Source: Psettodes erumei (taxonomy: Eukaryota > Chordata > Actinopteri > Pleuronectiformes > Psettodidae). From it: a stretch of 64,000 nt of DNA. The stretch lies in NCBI GenBank assembly GCA_016785225.1, contig JAFBJZ010000663.1, positions 1-64,000 of the forward strand, written 5' to 3'. How positions within the stretch are numbered: position 1 is the stretch's first letter; each line of letters opens with the position of its first letter. The translations under genes and the position numbers were made by a program. Positions 1-10,665 of this stretch are shown here, piece by piece. Below the pieces are notes generated by a model. It did not search any database, had not been told where the DNA came from, and worked only from the letters and a program-made list of their open reading frames with translations.

Positions 1-238
1 TCAGCAGCTCCTGCAGATCTTTGTGCAGCTCTCTGGTTTCGTTCAGACTGCTGCGTGTAACCCTCGCAAGGCCGGCATCCTGGATTCCATTCTCTAGGAG
101 CGATTCCAGTAACAATGCCAGCGTTTCCTCCGGCAGTTCCAGCACAACTCTTCCCTCGGTCTTCCTTAGGGTGAGTTCAGCTGAGCTGTGCAGTTGAACG
201 CACACTTCACTCTGCGGGCAGCTGAAGTAAAAAGCCAT
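1..238 (-). CDS. 5' coding part of an unrecognised gene (runs off the left edge)
   Basis: An ATG at 236-238 on the minus strand opens a frame that stays open to the window edge (79 codons). The peptide begins MAFYFSCPQSEVCVQLHSS and continues with a leucine/glutamate-rich stretch (residues about 34-49) and a charged helix-like tail (NETRELHKDLQELL). I see no signal peptide, membrane segment or catalytic motif, and I do not recognise the family. A TATA-like motif lies on the same strand about 80 bp upstream, and the spacing fits a first coding exon directly behind a promoter. No splice donor is obvious inside the visible part, so the exon probably continues beyond base 1. That it is a real gene rests on the open frame and the promoter-like upstream sequence, so the call is moderate. 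Confidence 0.5.
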   Translation of the reverse strand, partial: MAFYFSCPQSEVCVQLHSSAELTLRKTEGRVVLELPEETLALLLESLLENGIQDAGLARVTRSSLNETRELHKDLQELL

Positions 239-313
239 GTTGGTCGGTTGCAGGGTTGATGTGGAGGCTCCGGTCGTCAGTAGTGGCTTTGATGACCTTG
301 GATAAGTTTGGCT

Positions 314-322
314 GCTTTTATA
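314..322 (-). promoter_or_regulatory. TATA box of the left-edge gene
   Basis: The minus strand reads TATAAAAGC here, about 76 bp upstream of the ATG at 238. The spacing allows a transcription start around 285-290 and a 5' leader of about 50 nt. A good TATA box is unusual for a housekeeping gene, so tissue-restricted expression is likely (inference). Confidence 0.45.
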
Positions 323-324
323 CC

Positions 325-1510
325 AGTCTGAGCCTTTGATCCTTTGATCCTCAATACATATTGCCTTCTCTGGTCAAGTGGTTGCCATTGGCAACCTTCT
401 TATTTATATTCAAATGCTAACAGCAATGACTGTCATTAATAGAATTTGTATGAATGTCACTTTTAATGTGCTGACAGAATCTATTTTTTAGGCCAGTTTA
501 CACTCACTTTTGACAAAGTTCAAAAATCAGATGTACACTAAAAATCAAAATGCAAATGTGTCACAAGTCCAGGAAATGAAAGGTGGAATCAGACAAAAAT
601 AAGAGGGAAACAGATGGAAAGTGGTGAAATACAGTGGGTGAAATATGGTTTTACGGGTCATGCTCCACGCTGGCTTCTCAGATGACAAAGGCCTTTCCAT
701 TCATTTCTTTCATTGTCAATGTGTCTCATTAACCTGCACCAAGGAGGCGGGACATGCGCTGGTTTCACCAATAGCAATCCAGCTACACTTCTATGAGTGA
801 ATGACAAAAGCAGCTCTTCTGTATGAAATGTTGTTCTTTTTTTGTTATTTCATTTAAAAATATATATATATATTTCCTTTTACGTGTTTAAAGTAAACCA
901 CCTCCTCTTCCTTTCAGTTTGAGACATGTGAGTGAGTGGGTATAACATAAAGATTTCAGTCTAATACACTACAGAAATGCTTCAAAAAAGACTGCAAAAC
1001 AAACTATTCTCATCTTATTGCTCTGATTGTTACAAGGGAAGATTTGCTCATTGGATTTCTCAAGGATCCATTTTTAATCAGAGATGTTCCACAAACACAG
1101 CTATGTAAATTGACCCTATATTCAATGTCATGCCCAGAGGGTCAACATAGAATCACATCCTTCTCATAAATAACACAATATTGCAGTGGTTACAGCAATG
1201 ATAATTCCACTTTCAACAACAGGCCCGTTCTGTGAAAACTCCCCAAAATCTTCAGTTCACACAGCTGCCATGCCCTGGGTAGGTAATGCAGGAAAACCAA
1301 ATACAGATTTCTTTCACAGTTTTCAAGAAAATATAACTATCTGGTCATTTTGCTGCTTCGGGTATGTCCACAATATTGGATTTTGGCTGGAAGAGCTCAT
1401 CTTCTGATATTCCTGAAACTAGATCACATCTCATAATGTGAGTTTAGCTCTATCTTTTTTGCCTGAGTATACTATGACACTTTTTGACATTTCTATGCCC
1501 GGCTTTCACA

Positions 1511-1564
<54 letters not shown>

Positions 1565-2644
1565 TTTACATTGTTACAGGGGTTGGCCTTGCCGTCCATT
1601 AAACTACCAATGAGAGATCACCTGAAAATACCAGGTACCGCAAGCTTTTTCATTTCTCTTTGTAACCAGCAGAGGGAGCTGGTGCATCTCTTGTTACTGA
1701 TGAGCAGATAGATCTTGCTCTGACCCTTCATATTCACTGCTGGTGTTGTCAGCTCAGTCCAGTTTACTGTTGATGTCAAGACTTATGGCCTTTATTTCCA
1801 AAAGTTCTATGTTGTCCTGGTGGCCCAGTGGCATCAGTGTGTGATTGTGGGGTATGATATCATCAGTTCACAGCTTTTTATTTTCTTTCCGTCTGTCTAC
1901 CATTTTTCTACTATTACTTATGTTAAGCGACGAAGCAAAGGACATCACAAACTTTGTAGCACTGTTTTAATTAAAAGAAACTGTATAAAACGGGCTGTTG
2001 TCATTTCTATTTTTTAAGATAAGACTGCGATGATTTGATGTCTGCCGTTTGCCTGTTTCCGTGTTCGACTCCGGTGCAGAACATCTTCACAGTTTGCTCA
2101 TTTGACTGCCAATTGCATCATTCATGAGAAAGGACTGAAAGTTGACACGTCAGTGACAGATAGCTTTGTGGTATCGGTTCAGGCCTCTGTGACACAGACC
2201 CACGATGTAAATCCCATCTCTGGATTTCTGTCTTTTTTTTAAAACGCATCCTGGTCAGCGCCACATTCCCATAGTCCACCGCGGTGCTTTCAGGGGCTCC
2301 ATGTACCCGGCTGCCTTCCATGTGAGTGTAGCAGCTAACAGTTTCTGTTTATTGTCAGCAATAGACACACGTTAATTTGAAGTTGGACGTCCAGCCGCAG
2401 AATACCCTTCATCTCTGAAATACGCGCTGTTGACATTGTGTCCTGCGCCTGCAGGGGAGTTAATTGAAGCTTGCTAGCTAGCTCCCAGGCAGCTTTAGTT
2501 AGCTCGGTTAGCCTAATGAAAGTTAGCTCGTTAATAGCGCGTAGGGATCACCGTGCTACCTATATATAGTGTGTGAGGTTACGTGCTCTTTTGTGCTTCC
2601 AGACGCTGACAGGAGCACAGTAATGCTCCGCGGAGCGGCTGGTC
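325..2644. other. Intergenic region between the left-edge gene and dph7
   Basis: I see no supportable gene. Short open frames are scattered and lack splice signals or recognisable protein. It holds a (CA)n microsatellite (1514-1560) and AT-rich sequence. In the last 300-400 bp base composition rises in GC and CpG, which fits the dph7 promoter. Confidence 0.5.
1514..1560. repeat. (CA)n microsatellite
   Basis: An uninterrupted run of about 23 CA dinucleotides. It is one of several long CA/GT tracts in the window, a typical feature of teleost DNA. Confidence 0.95.
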
Positions 2645-5383
2645 ATGGCTTGGAAGTCGAGAACTCGTAGCCTACAGGTGTTTGACACGGAGCAGAGTGC
2701 CGACACGGTGGAGTGGTGTCCTGTCTCGCCGAGCCACGACATCCTGGTCTGCGGGACATACCAGCTGCAGAAAGGGGTGAGAACACGCGGGGGACGAGCG
2801 GCCCCGGCGGTCCGGGTCCACCCATCACCAGTGTCCACGCGTATTCGTAATGAGTTCTCAATAAACACAGGACTTCGGACTTGTTTGGAATCGGTCATGT
2901 CCGCAGGGAAGCTCAGATCGGCGGCGCAGTACCACTGTTTTGGTTCAGTCTGAAGCGCAACCACGATGCTTCAAGTGCTTATTTAAGGGCCAGAATGCTG
3001 AACTACCCACGGGGGGGGGGCAGGTTCCCGGGGGCAGGTTCCCGGGGGCACTCTGCCACAGTCGGTTTATTCATATTCTTTGTTTAGGATGCATCACTGA
3101 AGCAAGAGGTCAATGACCTTATCTTCATCCAGCTCCCCCGCTCACTGTTCACCACAGGTCACATTACATGTTTAACTGCAAGTTTGTGTAACTACACTCA
3201 AGTGCAGCTCACGCTCCCGCTGCCTGATGAGCGCTGCTCTCACCTTCTTCCTGTAGGCAGGGGCAGAGGACGCCAGCCCGAGCCGAACCGGCCGCCTGTA
3301 CCTTTTCGACTTTCGACGAGATGGATCGACGGGTCCTCCTCTCACCGAGCTGCAGCGCGTGGACACGGCGGCCATTTTAGATTTGAAATGGTGAGAAATG
3401 TGGCGTGACTGGCGATCGTTGTCAGGGTTCGCTTCGTCCTTATTGGTCCTGTTATGCGTCGCCTCAGGTGCCACGTGCCGGTGTCAGGGAGGGCAGTGCT
3501 GGGAGCAGCAGCCGCCACGGGGGAGCTGCAGCTGTACGCGCTGTCGGACGGTCAGGTGAGAAGTGTGACATCAGAAGGATCACAGCCACTCGTGTTTCTT
3601 TACAGAAGTCGGCAACACTGACATTTAGGTTGTGCAGCGCCTCAGCTCCTCTCTGACACAATATCAAGATCATCGCAAGCTTCGCAGGCTTGAGATGTGT
3701 GTTTACAGAGGGAGAAATAAAATCGTGACGCATACAGCTCATGTCACAGAGAAATAGTGGGTTGAATGGCAGAAATGAGGAGTTTAAGCTGTGACTCTCA
3801 TCAGTTAGACTTGGCGGGGGCGTTGTGGTCACCTGCACTCATTGAACGTGTGTCTCCAGTAGGAAGGCGGCCGCAGCCTGCAGGCTCTGAGCGCTCTGGA
3901 GGTGGGGACGGAGCGGCTGGCTCTGTCGCTGGACTGGTCCACCGGCAGAATGGACAGGTGAGGCGCTGGGCGCGGTCCAGAGCCGAGGACGGCTGAGCAG
4001 GGTGAAACGTTGTACAGGAGTCCCTGTGTGTGTCAGCAGCAGCGGCGGCGGCGACTTGCGGGTGGCGTGCAGCGACTCGGCGGGCTGCGTCAGCGTGCTC
4101 TCCCTGGATGAAGGCGCTCTGACCGCTCTGTCGCAGTGGAAGGCTCACGACTTCGAGGCCTGGATCTCAGCCTTCTCATACTGGGACACACAGCTGCTTT
4201 ACTCTGGTAACACCCCCCCACCTCTTTTCTTCCTGTGGCTGTCATTAGTTTGTTTTTTTTATTATTATTATTATTATTACACCAGTTTCTTTGGGGCTTT
4301 TTGTCCTCACCAGGTGGTGATGATTGCAAACTTAAAGGCTGGGATCTCAGGGTGGGTCCCTCCTGCCCCACTTGGACCAGTAAAAGGTTGGTACTGACGC
4401 GTTGATCCGGACTGTCAGTTGAGGTGAAGTGTGGTGACGGTTTCCGGCCCGTTCTCTCGAAGGCACTCGATGGGCGTGTGCAGCATTCACAGCAACCCGC
4501 ATCGGGAGCACGTCCTGGCCACAGGCAGGTAAATATCCCAGCGAGCTGCGCGCGAGGCGGATCGGGCGTCTGCTGTTTCCTTCTCGTGCCGAACGGCACA
4601 CTGGCTCAGCCTGGTGTCGCCCGCCTCTCTTCCTGCAGCTACGATGAGCAGGTTCTGCTGTGGGACGGCAGGAACATGCGGCAGCCTCTCAGCGAGAGCG
4701 CCCTGGGCGGCGGAGTGTGGAGATTAAAGTGGCATCCGACCCAGCCGGACCTGCTGCTGGCAGCCTGCATGCACAATGACTTCCATATTCTTCACTGCCA
4801 GCAGGCCCTAGGTCAGTATGAAAGAGATAGGACTCGCATTCGATTCTAACTTTATACGTATTTTTTTATTGCATCCTTGCAGATCATGGATCTGTTGAAA
4901 ATTTGTCCATTATGCTCCTCCAGCGAAACAGACTTGTAAAGTTTCTCTGTACCCACGTTGTTTTCCTCTCGTTGTCCAGAGGGCAGTGGAGGGGCTTGTC
5001 CCGTCGTAGCCTCCTACATCCTCCACAACTCCCTAGCGTACGGAGCTGACTGGTCCCGGCTCTCCCTGGAGAAACCCGCTCCCTGCTCCCCCGCTGCCGC
5101 GGAGCCAAAGGAGAGCCTCGCAGAGAGCCGAGGACACGTGAGGATTCAGTACGAGTCTCCCACCGCCAGCTTCGACACTTCCCTGGAGGACGATGCTGGA
5201 CGATACATCCCGGAGGACGTTGCGGCGCCATCCGCCGGCCCCGCCGCAGGCACCGCCCCTGACCCCGACGCCCCCTCGCTGTCTTGCCTGCTCGCGAGCT
5301 GTTCGTTCTACGACCACATGCTCCACGTGTGGCGTTGGGACTGGACTCCAGACGAGGCGCAGGGGGAACCAGAGCAGCGCTGA
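2645..5383 (+). CDS. dph7: Diphthine methyltransferase / diphthamide biosynthesis 7 (WD40 protein)
   Basis: Dph7 (WDR85) demethylates diphthine methyl ester on elongation factor 2, the step before final amidation to diphthamide; it is cytosolic. The N-terminus (DTEQSADTVEWCP, then CGTYQL) and the later blocks AHDFEAWISAFSYW, LLYSGGDDCKLKGWD, GVCSIHSNPHREHVLATGSY, GGVWRLKWHP, LLAACMH and CSFYDHMLHVWRW match vertebrate DPH7 in order. Phase-consistent exons: 2645-2776, 3257-3390, 3468-3555, 3863-3957, 4037-4206, 4314-4386, 4463-4528, 4639-4811, 4980-5383 (TGA). A possible 21-nt exon at 3088-3108 also keeps the frame but has a weak donor. Length is 444 residues (451 with the small exon), against about 450 in mammals. 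Exons are very GC-rich while introns are short. The neighbours mrpl41 and pnpla7 are the same as in human 9q34.3. Confidence 0.95.
3009..3050. repeat. Short G-rich tandem repeat in dph7 intron 1
   Basis: A G9 run is followed by two copies of a 15-nt unit reading CAGGTTCCCGGGGG. It is G-quadruplex-like and lies in the first intron of dph7. Confidence 0.7.
4256..4280. repeat. (TTA)n microsatellite in dph7 intron
   Basis: A T run followed by about seven TTA units, in the intron between the exons ending at 4206 and starting at 4314. Confidence 0.85.
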
Positions 5384-6263
5384 CCGGGCTGGAACATGGG
5401 TTGACAGAAACCTCTTCTTCTCATAATCTCAGATTATAAAATGAACCAAAGCAAAGCATCATATACGTCCCAGTTATGATGTGGGCATGATCCTGTTATT
5501 AAGGACCCTTCACCTTGCCACAGAATGTGCAAATAACAAAACCCTATATTTTCATAATTATAAGGATTTTTTTATAAACTTATATTTACACATAAATTCA
5601 ATTCATAAAGTCATTATACTGAATATCCTGTAGCAATATAACTTACCCAAAACCCTTCCATTTATTATAGCTTTTTTAAGCAATTTGTGATTTCGTTAAG
5701 GAATATTGTTCACAAAAAGACCAGCACCAAAAGTAACACATTCATTGTGGACCCTTGCATTGTGTGTGTGTGAGAGAATATTTCCAATGACATCATAGCG
5801 CCTCGAATGGAAAGTCTCCCTTTGTGCTCCTGGATTCAGTGACATTGTGACAGGGTTCACACGTGATGGTTTTCGTTTAGACCCAGACTAACTGGGTGAA
5901 GGCTGCTAAGAAGACTCCCCGGTAGTGAATCTCCCCCTTTTCTCATTGTTGGTGTTACACCAGCCTCTGCTCTGCCGCTGGTGACGATCTTCATCATCTG
6001 ATCGTTTTGGAAACATCATTACCGCTTTTATTTCTGGTTACATTCATTACACTTTCTGACCAATAAAGATACGTTGACAACTTGTCAGTTCACTATGTGT
6101 ATGTTAATATTTCTTTGAAGTCGAGCGGTCCTGAGCAAAAAAAGCCTCAGAAGAGAACATCTGTTTATAGTTAATGCAAGCACACGTGCAATATCTTTTT
6201 TTATGACAAGAGAAGCCTTTAATTAGTAATAGTTTAGACAGGAGGGTGACGATCAGCTGAAAC
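5384..6263. other. dph7 3' UTR and downstream sequence
   Basis: AT-rich sequence with no open frame of note. A canonical AATAAA at 6062-6067, about 680 nt after the stop codon, is the best visible polyadenylation signal for dph7 on this strand. Confidence 0.5.
6062..6067 (+). terminator. Candidate polyadenylation signal of dph7
   Basis: AATAAA followed by T/G-rich sequence (GTTGACAACTTGTC and TGTGTATGTT). It is the first canonical signal on the plus strand after the dph7 stop. Confidence 0.45.
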
Positions 6264-6480
6264 TCAACATCCATCCGTTTTCAATACCGATTGTACATTA
6301 ACATGTATGTGGGTGCTGGAACCAATCCCAGCTGACACTGAGGTGAGGGCGTGCTGCACCCTGGACAGGTCAGCAGCCTGTCACAGGGCTGACACATCCA
6401 CACAGCCACAGAGAGGACCCACCTGAACCTTGTTGCTGTGAGGAGACAGCGATGACCGCCGCACCACTGGGCTGCCCTCA
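6264..6480 (+). repeat. Dispersed teleost repeat, family A copy 1
   Basis: It contains the familiar fish-repeat phrases CATCCATCCGTTTTCAATACC, CCCAGCTGACACTGAGG and ACCCTGGACAGGTCAGCAG. A 19-nt block (CTGTCACAGGGCTGACACA) recurs as an exact reverse complement at 22971-22989 in pnpla7, so the two are copies of one family in opposite orientation. The class of element is not clear from sequence alone. Confidence 0.65.
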
Positions 6481-6547
6481 GATGAAACTATTCGACTGAT
6501 AACTGCAATAACGAACAACTCTGCCACATTGATTACATTCCCTCAGG

Positions 6548-6553
6548 TTTATT
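6548..6553 (-). terminator. Polyadenylation signal of mrpl41
   Basis: AATAAA on the minus strand, about 160 nt after the mrpl41 stop codon. The spacing suits a short 3' UTR for a ribosomal protein gene. Confidence 0.6.
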
Positions 6554-6712
6554 TTGTCTGGTCCTTTGGTAACAGAACAGTTAACCACTTGCAGAAAACA
6601 GATTTCCTGAACAGAAAACATTGTCCCTTGTGTGATGAGTCTCGTCAAAGTGCCGCACTCGAGTTTGCAGTTAATCAGTCCGTGTCAAATAAATGGCACC
6701 GCGAGAGCTTCT

Positions 6713-7120
6713 TTAACGCACGTAGTTCTTGGGATAGAGCTTGAAGAGCTTCCCATCCTGTGTGGGCTCTAATCCATACTTCTCCAGCTGGTCTTTATCA
6801 AAAGTGCCAGCTTCAAAGTCTTTCTTGATCTGAGGGGCCACGACCTCAGCAAACAAACTCTGTGCTGTGAGCGGAGGCTCAGTTCCTCTGGGAGCGCGGT
6901 ACGAGACGTAAGGTTTGAGTTTGAATCCCTCCAGGTGAGGCACCACGAACTCAGGAATCATGGCCCTTATGGACAAAAACTTCCTGCTGGACAGCCTCAG
7001 GCCGGTGGGCCTCGCTCCCCTCCCTTTGTTATGAGTCCTCGATCCGCGCTTGCTGGTGAACTCAGACATCCTGTCCGCCCCTCTCACCAGACCCCGCATC
7101 AAGTTGGACAGCACACCCAT
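6713..7120 (-). CDS. mrpl41: Mitochondrial large ribosomal subunit protein mL41
   Basis: This protein is a component of the mitochondrial 39S ribosomal subunit. It is a single coding exon of 135 codons, close to the roughly 137 residues of mammalian MRPL41. Diagnostic blocks in order are MGVL, LVRGADRMS, FTSKRGSRT, GRGARPTGLRL, IPEFVVPHLEGFKLKPYVSY, then LEKYGLEPTQDGKLFKLYP near the end. The frame is open upstream to 7192, but MGVL at 7118-7120 matches the known N-terminus. A clear acceptor (CCTATCCGCAG) about 37 nt upstream shows the extra codons are 5' UTR and intron, so I start at 7120. The gene is transcribed away from pnpla7 and towards dph7, as in the human locus. Confidence 0.96.
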   Translation of the reverse strand: MGVLSNLMRGLVRGADRMSEFTSKRGSRTHNKGRGARPTGLRLSSRKFLSIRAMIPEFVVPHLEGFKLKPYVSYRAPRGTEPPLTAQSLFAEVVAPQIKKDFEAGTFDKDQLEKYGLEPTQDGKLFKLYPKNYVR

Positions 7121-7695
7121 GACGCCACCGCTTTTTCTCCTTCCCGGACAGAGAGAACCTGCGGATAGGAAAGAAAACGGTGTTTTACACACGTACTCTG
7201 ATGAGGAGAGAATTCAGGCCAACTTCTCAGAACAGCCACATGTTCCACCAGCATGCCAGCCGCTTCACGTCGTCTTACTTATCAAAATCAATAATGATTC
7301 ATATCCTTGTGAATACTAATGACGAAAGATTACGGGTCTCAAGCAATCACCATATCCGTCAATATCGGTTGTTTGCTGCTTACCGAATCGATTAAGGTTA
7401 CACCATTTGTTTTTGTGAAGCTGCTCGGTGTGGAGCAGAAATGATTTCAGGTAAGGAAATCATTTTTACATTCCTAATTTAGATTAGGAAACAATTGACA
7501 GTGTTGTCCTGCCTACGGTACGCGGGTATTTCATCTACTAGCTAGCTAACGATAATTTACGAGCCAGTTCGTTTAGCATCGTCTGCTAGCAAGCTAATTA
7601 TTGATTTACAATAAAACAGTAGATACAGTTTTAATATTTTTGTTTTAAAACTGCCCACGAGTTTCAAAGTTGTTACAAAATTCGACTCTTCTCAC

Positions 7696-7765
7696 CTTGA
7701 ACACAGTCTGTCCACTGTAAGCAACGTGCCCGACTGTCCAGTGAAATGATCAGCGATTGGCTGAA
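7696..7765 (-). promoter_or_regulatory. Non-coding first exon and promoter area of mrpl41
   Basis: On the minus strand a GTTCAAG|GTGAG donor ends an exon at 7696, which can pair with the acceptor near 7158 upstream of the mrpl41 ATG. ATTGG on the plus strand at 7756-7760 and 7820-7824 gives CCAAT boxes on the mrpl41 strand, typical NF-Y sites of a TATA-less housekeeping promoter. The exact start site cannot be set from sequence alone. Confidence 0.5.
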
Positions 7766-7829
7766 AGTCATCGCCATCCACCAATTACAATCCAGGATAC
7801 TCGTACTCGCCTGTCAGTGATTGGGGACT

Positions 7830-9317
7830 GTGGAGTTAGACCAAGTAACCCCGAAAAACAGACGAAATCACCTGTCAAAATAAACGTGTAAAAGTATCCA
7901 AGTTCTTTATTAATGTTGAGCTGAAGTATTGATATGCTCTAGATCACTAAAAGTAATTTATAGAAGTTAAATAATTCTTTCAGTACGTTTTATGCTCATA
8001 TTATATTGGGTCTCCGTACATTTTTTGTGTGAAGGCTTTTACTTTAAAGTATGACCGGACATACAGGTTGTTTTTATACCTGGCAGTCGTTACACTATTA
8101 TAAGACATGTATACTCCAAAATTTTGATACAAAACAGGTACGTGGGAAAATTATTTGGTTGATCAAGTCGAAAACAGTCAGCTGAAGGCGTGTTTGTAGG
8201 TTTGCATTTGTTTTGGGCTCTGTCAGTGCAGACTCGTTCGGTGAGTGTTTCGCACACGCTGCACCGTCCGTGTATTGTGTAGCGGATTGCATTCCGAGGG
8301 TCGGGTCTGTGAGAGCAAGCGACGACAAGTGAAAGTGCGTGGTAAATTACTTTGACATTACATTTGGGCTCTCTGCGTATTCTCTTAGTGTCAGCTATAG
8401 GTAAATATCACACTCCAAACGTGTGGGTTGGTTTGATTACTTCATACAGTACTTCATTTAAATCCTGCCAACAAAGAACACCCCCACTGTCATTGCTTGG
8501 TCGTCGCTAAAGTCTTTAAAAAAAAACGTTAGGCCATGATTTCATTGTACCAATGTTCGAAGTTGTGTTTGTAAAGCAGTGTTGGTGTAGAGTGTATATA
8601 GTGTACAAGTGTCTTGTTACAAACACTGAGCTTGTGACCTGTGTCGGTGGCCTTTAACCCAGAAAGCGCTGCTGAACACGGGGCTCCCAGCTGCACCGCG
8701 TGGGAAAAATATGGAAGATGCATCGCTGATAAGTATTGAAAAAAAAAGAGTGTGGGAAAAATATTTGTGTTTCCAGACCACTGCTAGATATTCTGTTTTC
8801 TATGTTTCCCACTGTGGGATAGAGCATGGTGGATGGAGACTGGTGTAGTAGAAATGAGTGTGTGTTGTACAGAGCAAAGTCAGTGGAATTTAACTCTCTA
8901 TTTAGTTTAGTTTGAAGTTATACAGTTATTTTACAGTTATTTAAATTGTTCTGTTTTAGCATTGCAGCGTGAATAGAATGGTGTGCATTGAACTGCTTGT
9001 GGCTGTCGTGTTTGCGCAATGGTTTCATTGTGCTTTATTTATCTATTATGAGGTGTGTGTAAAATATTTGTCACATGCAGTTGTGCAAGGTTCTTTTTTT
9101 AATGGGTCAAGTGCAATATTTTTGTTGTGTGAAGTTTATTGCTGTGATTGGCACAGCCGGTGCTGTTTTGTTCTTGTAAGGTTACTGCTCTGGTTGTGGT
9201 GGCATTTACTGTATGTGCACAGCATTTGAGTTCAAATTTTCTCACGGGGACAATAACGTATATAGTATCATATTGTAACTCATCGCAGCATTATACTAAA
9301 ATCATTCTAATTAATTT
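7830..9317. other. Intergenic region between mrpl41 and pnpla7
   Basis: AT-rich sequence with no recognisable protein. Non-coding 5' exons of pnpla7 may be here because the first identified pnpla7 exon (from 10307) has a normal acceptor, but I cannot place them. Confidence 0.4.
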
Positions 9318-9722
9318 TCCCGTCACCAGTTTACACTCAGTACCCCAAAATGACATAAAATGATGAAAAAAAAACAGGATTTAGAATTTTTACAAATTTC
9401 TTAAAATGTAAAAGCAGAACTATCACTTTGACATAATAATTCAGACCCTTCACTAGGTGCTTAGTAGATGTAACCTTTGCAGCGATTGCGACCTGGAGTC
9501 TTCTTTGGTGGGATGGGACAACCTTTGCACAGCTGGAGTTGGGGATTTTTTGCCGTTCTTCTCTGCAGATTGTTTGGAGCTCTGTCAGGTTGGATATGGA
9601 CTGTTGGTGGAGCCACTTCCAGGTCAGATAGGGTTCAAGGCAAGGCTCTGGATGGGACACTCATGGACAAAGAGTTGTTCCTAAGCTACTCCTGTTGGAA
9701 AATGAACCTTTGGCCCATTTGG
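9318..9722 (-). mobile_element. Degraded 3' end of a Tc1-like transposon
   Basis: Read on the minus strand, this stretch encodes fragments of the C-terminus of a Tc1-type transposase: SNLTELQTICREERQKIPN, then KVVPSHQRRLQVAIAAK and STK, followed by the usual 3' tail. The outer end (TGTCATTTTGGGGTACTGAG on the minus strand) resembles the terminal repeat of the common salmonid/zebrafish Tc1 family. The part that would carry the second catalytic Asp motif (QQDNDPKH-like) is missing by internal deletion, and the frame is not continuous with a start. It is an old inactive relic, a different family from the element at 13593. Confidence 0.8.
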
Positions 9723-10345
9723 ATTTGAAAACCCTTAATTTACATAGTGACTATCTAGCTATTTGTACTCAGATTTCAAATATCATCTGAAAAATCCAGT
9801 GTGGAATTTTGGAATGGAAAATGTGTAGGTGCCCTTTGAGTAGAACAAAGCCCATAGCTATCATGAATATAGCACCGCAGAACCTAAATCAAATATTACT
9901 GTTCATAGTTTGAAATGAGTCTCGCTTACATTTTCATCTCACCATCAGAAATGCCTTTTTTAATGTTTCATTACCTTTGTAAACAGGCATGGAGGACAAC
10001 AATGAAGAGGAGATCTGCAGTATTTACCCAGTATGTCATTCCTCAGCAGTTCCATGTCCTTGTCCTTAGCGAGGTATTTCGGTACAAGGTTATGACAACA
10101 CAAAAGTTGTCGTACCTCAAATGTGTATTTCTGTAAAACACATGACAAATACAGAATAGTACTATTCTGCAACGTTGAATGTTTTTCAGCAGGTTTTTCC
10201 CTCTGGAAATGCTAAAGAAACAGAAACAAATAGCCATATTTTTAACTGAACAGTCCTGCCCCGCTCCTTGTTCTGCTCTGATTGCTCTCCTGCTCTTTTA
10301 CCGCAGCCCATCCTGGTCCCGCTCGGCAGCGAGATAAAGGCCAGA

Positions 10346-10624
10346 ATGCAGCAGTTTGTGAAAGAAAGAACAGAAGTCAACATGGTAACAGGCAACTGGC
10401 TTATTTTGTTATAAGGACTGTAATGAATATTTCAATGGGAGTGTTCGATCCACTTCAATCCAATTTTATTCGTATCGCACCAATTCACAATTTACATCAT
10501 CTCAAGGCGCTTTACACGCTGAGATAAAGAACTCTCAGTGTTAAAGAGAGAAACTCTGCACTGGATGACAGTGGAGAGGGAAAACTTCATTTTAACAGGC
10601 AGAAACCTGGAGCGAAACCAGACT

Positions 10625-10665
<41 letters not shown>

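Noticed and set aside
1484..1711. Open frames of Thr-His repeats across the CA microsatellites (also at 10587-10828, 19854-20280 and 58919-59306)
   Set aside because: They exist only because a dinucleotide repeat has no stops. There is no conserved protein or splice context.
10186..10528. A possible earlier start for pnpla7 in the sequence before 10307
   Set aside because: The upstream frame has stops, and a normal acceptor (TCTTTTACCGCAG) precedes 10307. The ATG at 10346 gives a sensible short leader to the membrane helix.
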